Below are positions 61,234 to 64,000 of a stretch of DNA of 64,000 nt, piece after piece. Each line of letters opens with the position of its first letter. The first letter of the stretch is position 1. The stretch lies in contig JAADJJ010000001.1 of assembly GCA_010092695.1 (NCBI GenBank), forward strand, positions 1,798,001 through 1,862,000, written 5' to 3'. Below the pieces are notes generated by a model. The model worked only from the letters and a program-made list of their open reading frames with translations. It was not told where the DNA came from and made no database searches. The stretch comes from Enterobacteriaceae bacterium 4M9. GTDB lineage: Bacteria; Pseudomonadota; Gammaproteobacteria; Enterobacterales; Enterobacteriaceae. Position numbers and translations under genes: made by a program.

Positions 61234-62691
61234 ATGACTTTAACTGCTCAACATCTGATAGCGCTACTGCCGCTGTTGATCGTCGGATTGACAGTCGTGG
61301 TAGTGATGCTCTCCATAGCGTGGCGACGCAATCATTTCCTGAACGCCACGCTGTCGGTTATCGGTCTAAACGCCGCGCTGCTGTCACTCTGGTTTGTCGG
61401 CCAGGCGGGGGCGATGGATGTCACGCCGCTTTTGCGCGTTGATGGTTTCGCGATGTTCTACACCGGCCTGGTGCTGCTGGCGAGCCTTGCGACCTGTACG
61501 TTCGCCTATCCGTGGCTACAGGGCTACACTGACAACCAGGAAGAGTTCTATCTGCTGGTACTGATAGCCTCGCTGGGCGGCATTCTGCTGGCAAGTGCCA
61601 ACCACCTGGCTGCACTGTTCCTCGGTATTGAACTGATTTCGCTGCCGCTGTTTGGTCTGGTTGGCTATGCTTTTCGCCAGAAGCGTTCTCTGGAAGCCAG
61701 CATCAAATACACCATCCTGTCGGCTGCCGCGTCGTCGTTCCTGCTGTTTGGTATGGCGCTGATATACGCGCAATCGGGCGACCTGTCGTTTGGCGCACTG
61801 GGTAATAGCCTTGCTGATGGCATGCTGCATGAGCCGCTGCTGCTGGCAGGTCTGGGCCTGATGATTGTGGGCCTTGGCTTTAAGCTCTCGCTGGTGCCGT
61901 TCCACCTGTGGACGCCGGATGTGTATCAGGGCGCGCCAGCGCCGGTTTCTACCTTCCTTGCCACCGCCAGTAAGATTGCTATCTTCGCCGTGGTGATGCG
62001 TCTGTTCCTTTACGCACCGATGGGCGAGAGCGAAGCGGTACGCGTGGTACTGGGTGTGATTGCGTTTGCGTCTATCATCTTCGGTAACCTGATGGCGCTA
62101 AGCCAGTCCAACATCAAACGTCTGCTTGGTTTCTCCTCCATCTCTCATCTGGGCTACCTGCTGGTCGCACTGATTGCGCTGCAAAGTGGTCAGATGTCGA
62201 TGGAAACCGTGGGCGTGTACCTGGCGGGTTATCTCTTCAGTAGCCTGGGTGCGTTCGGCGTGGTTAGCCTGATGTCCAGCCCGTATCGTGGCCCGGATGC
62301 CGATTCGCTGTTCTCTTATCGTGGTTTGTTCTGGCACCGTCCGGTGCTGGCGGCAGTGATGACCGTGATGATGCTGTCGCTGGCGGGTATCCCGATGACG
62401 CTCGGCTTTATCGGTAAATTCTACGTGCTGGCGGTAGGCGTTGAGGCGCACCTGTGGTGGCTGACTGCGGCCGTGGTGATTGGCTCGGCGATTGGTCTTT
62501 ACTACTACCTGCGTGTGGCCGTAAGCCTGTACCTGAGTGCGCCGCAGCAGCTTAACCGCGACGCACCGCACGACTGGGCGTTTAGCGCAGGCGGTATCGT
62601 GGTGCTGATTTCTGCACTGGTCGTGCTGCTGCTCGGCGTGTGGCCGCAGCCGCTGATTAGCCTGGTCCAGTTGGCTCAGCCGCTGATGTAA
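61234..62691 (+). CDS. nuoN: NADH-quinone oxidoreductase subunit N
   Basis: NuoN is the third antiporter-like subunit, next to NuoK. The 485-aa protein has about 14 membrane segments, the Lys-containing FKLSLVPFHLWTPDVYQGAP and SNIKRLLGFSSISHLGYLLV typical of the family, and a Lys instead of Glu pattern in segment 5 (FRQKRSLEASIKYTILSA) as in E. coli. It is the last gene of the operon and is followed by a strong terminator. Confidence 0.97.
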   Translation: MTLTAQHLIALLPLLIVGLTVVVVMLSIAWRRNHFLNATLSVIGLNAALLSLWFVGQAGAMDVTPLLRVDGFAMFYTGLVLLASLATCTFAYPWLQGYTDNQEEFYLLVLIASLGGILLASANHLAALFLGIELISLPLFGLVGYAFRQKRSLEASIKYTILSAAASSFLLFGMALIYAQSGDLSFGALGNSLADGMLHEPLLLAGLGLMIVGLGFKLSLVPFHLWTPDVYQGAPAPVSTFLATASKIAIFAVVMRLFLYAPMGESEAVRVVLGVIAFASIIFGNLMALSQSNIKRLLGFSSISHLGYLLVALIALQSGQMSMETVGVYLAGYLFSSLGAFGVVSLMSSPYRGPDADSLFSYRGLFWHRPVLAAVMTVMMLSLAGIPMTLGFIGKFYVLAVGVEAHLWWLTAAVVIGSAIGLYYYLRVAVSLYLSAPQQLNRDAPHDWAFSAGGIVVLISALVVLLLGVWPQPLISLVQLAQPLM

Positions 62692-62713
62692 TCTTTTCCA
62701 GTCAGGCATAACC

Positions 62714-62744
62714 AACGGCCCTGTTTTTACAGGGCCGTTTTTTT
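62714..62744 (+). terminator. Intrinsic terminator of the nuo operon
   Basis: AACGGCCCTGT/ACAGGGCCGTT 11-bp stem with a TTTT loop and a run of seven T, 22 bp past nuoN. Confidence 0.95.
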
Positions 62745-62796
62745 ATGCGTTGCGTAAGCGTTTTTAAAAAGCGCACGCTTTGCGTGAAATGAGTTA

Positions 62797-62823
62797 TTAA
62801 GTTTCGCTGTTTCAGGACGATAG
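62797..62823 (+). promoter_or_regulatory. Sigma-28 (FliA) promoter of the FlxA-like gene
   Basis: TTAAGTTT (62797-62804), 11 nt, GACGATAG (62816-62823) match the consensus TAAAGTTT-N11-GCCGATAA at 13 of 16 positions with exact spacing. It lies 31 bp before the start codon of a FlxA-like gene; E. coli flxA is a known FliA target. Confidence 0.8.
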
Positions 62824-62854
62824 GGTAGATGGCTATTCTTAGAGGGAACAGATT

Positions 62855-63181
62855 ATGACCACAATCGGTAGCGGTTTTTCCGCTGCAGCAGGGGCTTCTG
62901 CCTCCACGACGGGTGTCGATAAGCAAATTTCTGCGCTTACAGACCAAATCAGCAATCTGCAAAAGCAGTTGGCAGAGGTGAGTAAGTCGGATGCGCTAAC
63001 GTCTGAAGAAAAAGAGCAGAAGGTTAACCAGATTCAGGCACAAATCCAGATGCTACAGGCGCAGATAGCGGCGTTGCAACAGCAGCAGGAACGCCAGTCC
63101 AGCCAGGCGGTGGCAGCGGTAGAAGAGACTGACACGCAAACTCAGCCCCGGTCAAACAGCGCGATTGATGTGTATGTCTGA
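62855..63181 (+). CDS. FlxA-like coiled-coil protein
   Basis: A 108-residue protein resembling the FlxA-like family. E. coli flxA is a late flagellar-regulon gene of unknown function in the Qin prophage; here the gene stands alone between nuoN and rbn. The N-terminus is Ser/Ala-rich, the middle (about residues 22-85) is a coiled coil with repeated Gln-rich heptads (IQAQIQMLQAQIAALQQQQE), and the tail is acidic, ending IDVYV. No signal peptide. GAGGGAA precedes the ATG. The sigma-28 promoter just upstream places it in the late flagellar class. A hairpin (63188-63213) follows. Confidence 0.8.
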   Translation: MTTIGSGFSAAAGASASTTGVDKQISALTDQISNLQKQLAEVSKSDALTSEEKEQKVNQIQAQIQMLQAQIAALQQQQERQSSQAVAAVEETDTQTQPRSNSAIDVYV

Positions 63182-63187
63182 GTGATA

Positions 63188-63213
63188 AATGCAGCCGCTG
63201 CGGCGGCTGCATT
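63188..63213 (+). terminator. Hairpin after the FlxA-like gene
   Basis: AATGCAGCCGC/GCGGCTGCATT, a perfect 11-bp stem with a 4-nt loop, 7 bp past the stop. It lacks a T-run, so its strength is uncertain. Confidence 0.6.
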
Positions 63214-63240
63214 CGTGCTAATCGCTACACCTGCTGCCGG

Positions 63241-63371
63241 ACCCTTTTATTTTACGCATGTGTAACTTATTGATTTTTAATGGCTGAAAAGTGACGGCAG
63301 AAAAAAGGGTTTTCGAAGGTGATTATGGACTTTTTATAGTCAGTTCAAGAGGATATGCTTAACTGGCTCTA
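63241..63371 (+). promoter_or_regulatory. Leader of the type I-F CRISPR
   Basis: About 130 AT-rich bases directly before the first repeat. It contains an exact IHF consensus TAACTTATTGATT (63263-63275; YAANNNNTTGATW) and the inverted pair ACCCTTTT (63241-63248) and AAAAGGGT (63303-63310), in the style of type I-F leaders, where IHF bends DNA for spacer integration. Its presence on the left sets the transcription direction as rightward. Confidence 0.65.
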
Positions 63372-63459
63372 GTTCACTGCTGTACAGGCAGCTTAGAAGT
63401 GATGCTGTCCGCGTCGCCCGTGTCGCGCTTGGTTCACTGCCGCACAGGCAGAAAATAAC
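63372..63459 (+). CRISPR. Solitary type I-F CRISPR: two repeats, one 32-nt spacer
   Basis: Repeat 1 (63372-63399) begins GTTCACTGCTGTACAGGCAG and ends CTTAGAAG; it differs from the canonical 28-nt type I-F repeat at positions 10 and 28. The spacer spans 63400-63431, exactly 32 nt. Repeat 2 (63432-63459) begins GTTCACTGCCGCACAGGCAG, one mismatch in 20, but its last 8 bases are unrelated. Both keep the CTGCY/GGCAG hairpin used by Cas6f (Csy4). The 60-nt period is the type I-F norm. No cas gene is in the window. The spacer has no match seen elsewhere in the window by eye; its target is unknown. Confidence 0.85.
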
Positions 63460-63485
63460 GCCCTGTCATGGGGTGACAGCGCGTT
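63451..63485 (-). terminator. Probable rbn terminator overlapping repeat 2
   Basis: On the minus strand AACGC-c-TGTCA type arms (63457-63468 and 63474-63485, one mismatch) form an 11-bp hairpin with a 5-nt loop, followed by TTATTTTC. It lies 27 bp past the rbn stop and shares its T-rich tail with the decayed end of CRISPR repeat 2. Confidence 0.65.
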
Positions 63486-63511
63486 ACGTCATACTTAAAA
63501 CCCAGCCGCCT

Positions 63512-64000
63512 TCAAACCTCAAACACCGAAAAATCTTCAGCCAGTTGCGTATTTGCAAACACCGCCTGGCATTCAGCCAGCAGTGCTGCTGCACCTTGTT
63601 CACCGTAGCGGGAACTCAGGTGGGTGATAATTAATCGCCTGACGCCTGCCTCGCGGGCAAGCTCTGCTGTTTGTTGTGAAGTGGAGTGCCCACGTGAATT
63701 TGCTTTCTCAGCCATCGTGGCCTCAAGCGTTGCCTCATGCACTAATACATCCACGTTCTTAGCCAGCAACAAAGCCGCTGACGTGGGCGCGGTGTCGCCA
63801 AAAATCCCCAGCGTTTTACCGGGCGTGGCTCGCCCCAGGTAATCACGCCCGTCAATTTGTCGCCCGTCGTCTAACGTCACCGTTTCGCCGTTTTTCAGGC
63901 GCTGAAACAGCGGGCCGGGCCTAATGCCTGCGCTAATTAATCGCGCCGCGTCGAGTGCGCCGGGAATATCGTGTTGCTCAATGCGAAAACCGTAGCATTC
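63512..64000 (-). CDS. rbn: Ribonuclease BN/Z (Rbn, ElaC), C-terminal part
   Basis: The C-terminal 162 residues of RNase BN, a zinc-dependent metallo-beta-lactamase-fold nuclease of the RNase Z family that matures tRNA 3' ends. The frame is open to the window edge, so the start lies beyond 64000. Visible motifs include GIFGDTAPTSAA (metal-ligand Asp), VLVHEATLEATMAEKANSRGHST with the conserved His/Glu and HST residues, and IITHLSSRYGEQG with the last His ligand. The ending DFSVFEV resembles E. coli DFTVFNV. In E. coli several elaD/yfb genes lie between nuoN and rbn; here only a FlxA-like gene and the CRISPR do. Confidence 0.95.
   Translation of the reverse strand, partial: ECYGFRIEQHDIPGALDAARLISAGIRPGPLFQRLKNGETVTLDDGRQIDGRDYLGRATPGKTLGIFGDTAPTSAALLLAKNVDVLVHEATLEATMAEKANSRGHSTSQQTAELAREAGVRRLIITHLSSRYGEQGAAALLAECQAVFANTQLAEDFSVFEV

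Overview
The window is chromosomal DNA from a member of the Enterobacteriaceae. Gene content and order follow the E. coli segment running from mepA through fabB, accD, purF, the his/arg transport genes, pta-ackA and the nuo operon to rbn. Protein identity to the E. coli/Salmonella homologs is high throughout. The genus cannot be fixed from the sequence alone; the accessory genes would fit a relative of Cronobacter, Enterobacter or Siccibacter. No rRNA, tRNA, phage or insertion sequence was found.

Layout. 1-2.3 kb: mepA (5' end outside the window), yfcA, epmC, yfcL. 2.4-8.6 kb: an accessory block absent from E. coli at this point, with a TonB-dependent copper receptor, a His/Met/Cys-rich DUF2946 protein, a LysR regulator, an aldehyde dehydrogenase and a secreted NTF2-like protein. 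8.6-14.1 kb: mnmC and fabB diverge around a FadR/FabR promoter, followed by a CPBP membrane protease and yfcJ. 14.1-22.1 kb: flk, then pdxB-usg-truA-dedA-accD-folC-dedD. 22.2-25 kb: cvpA-purF under a PurR box, then ubiX. 25-29.3 kb: argT and hisJQMP, each binding-protein gene with its own sigma-54/NtrC promoter. 29.3-32.8 kb: yfcH, folX, yfcF, yfcE, yfcD. 33-35.3 kb: an M20 peptidase with YjiG/YjiH-like membrane proteins, where E. coli has yfcC. 35.4-43.6 kb: pta-ackA, yfbV, yfbU, hxpA, yfbS, yfbR. 43.7-46.8 kb: alaA and lrhA around a long non-coding region. 47.4-62.7 kb: the complete 13-gene nuo operon, interrupted by two palindromic intergenic repeats. 62.8-64 kb: a FlxA-like gene behind a sigma-28 promoter, a solitary one-spacer type I-F CRISPR with a leader, and the 3' part of rbn.

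How the genes work together. The core genes cover fatty-acid initiation and elongation (accD, fabB), cofactor synthesis (pdxB, folC, folX, ubiX), purine synthesis (cvpA-purF), basic amino-acid uptake (argT, hisJQMP), acetate overflow (pta-ackA) and respiration (nuo). Three genes touch motility: flk, lrhA (a repressor of flhDC in E. coli) and the FlxA-like gene.

The most unusual item is the minimal CRISPR at 63372-63459: two 28-nt type I-F repeats flank one 32-nt spacer, behind a leader with an exact IHF consensus, and no cas gene is in the window. It keeps what is needed to yield exactly one standard 60-nt type I-F crRNA. Starts were placed by homolog length and ribosome-binding-site spacing; several genes use GTG (mnmC, pdxB, dedD, hisM, hxpA, yfbS).
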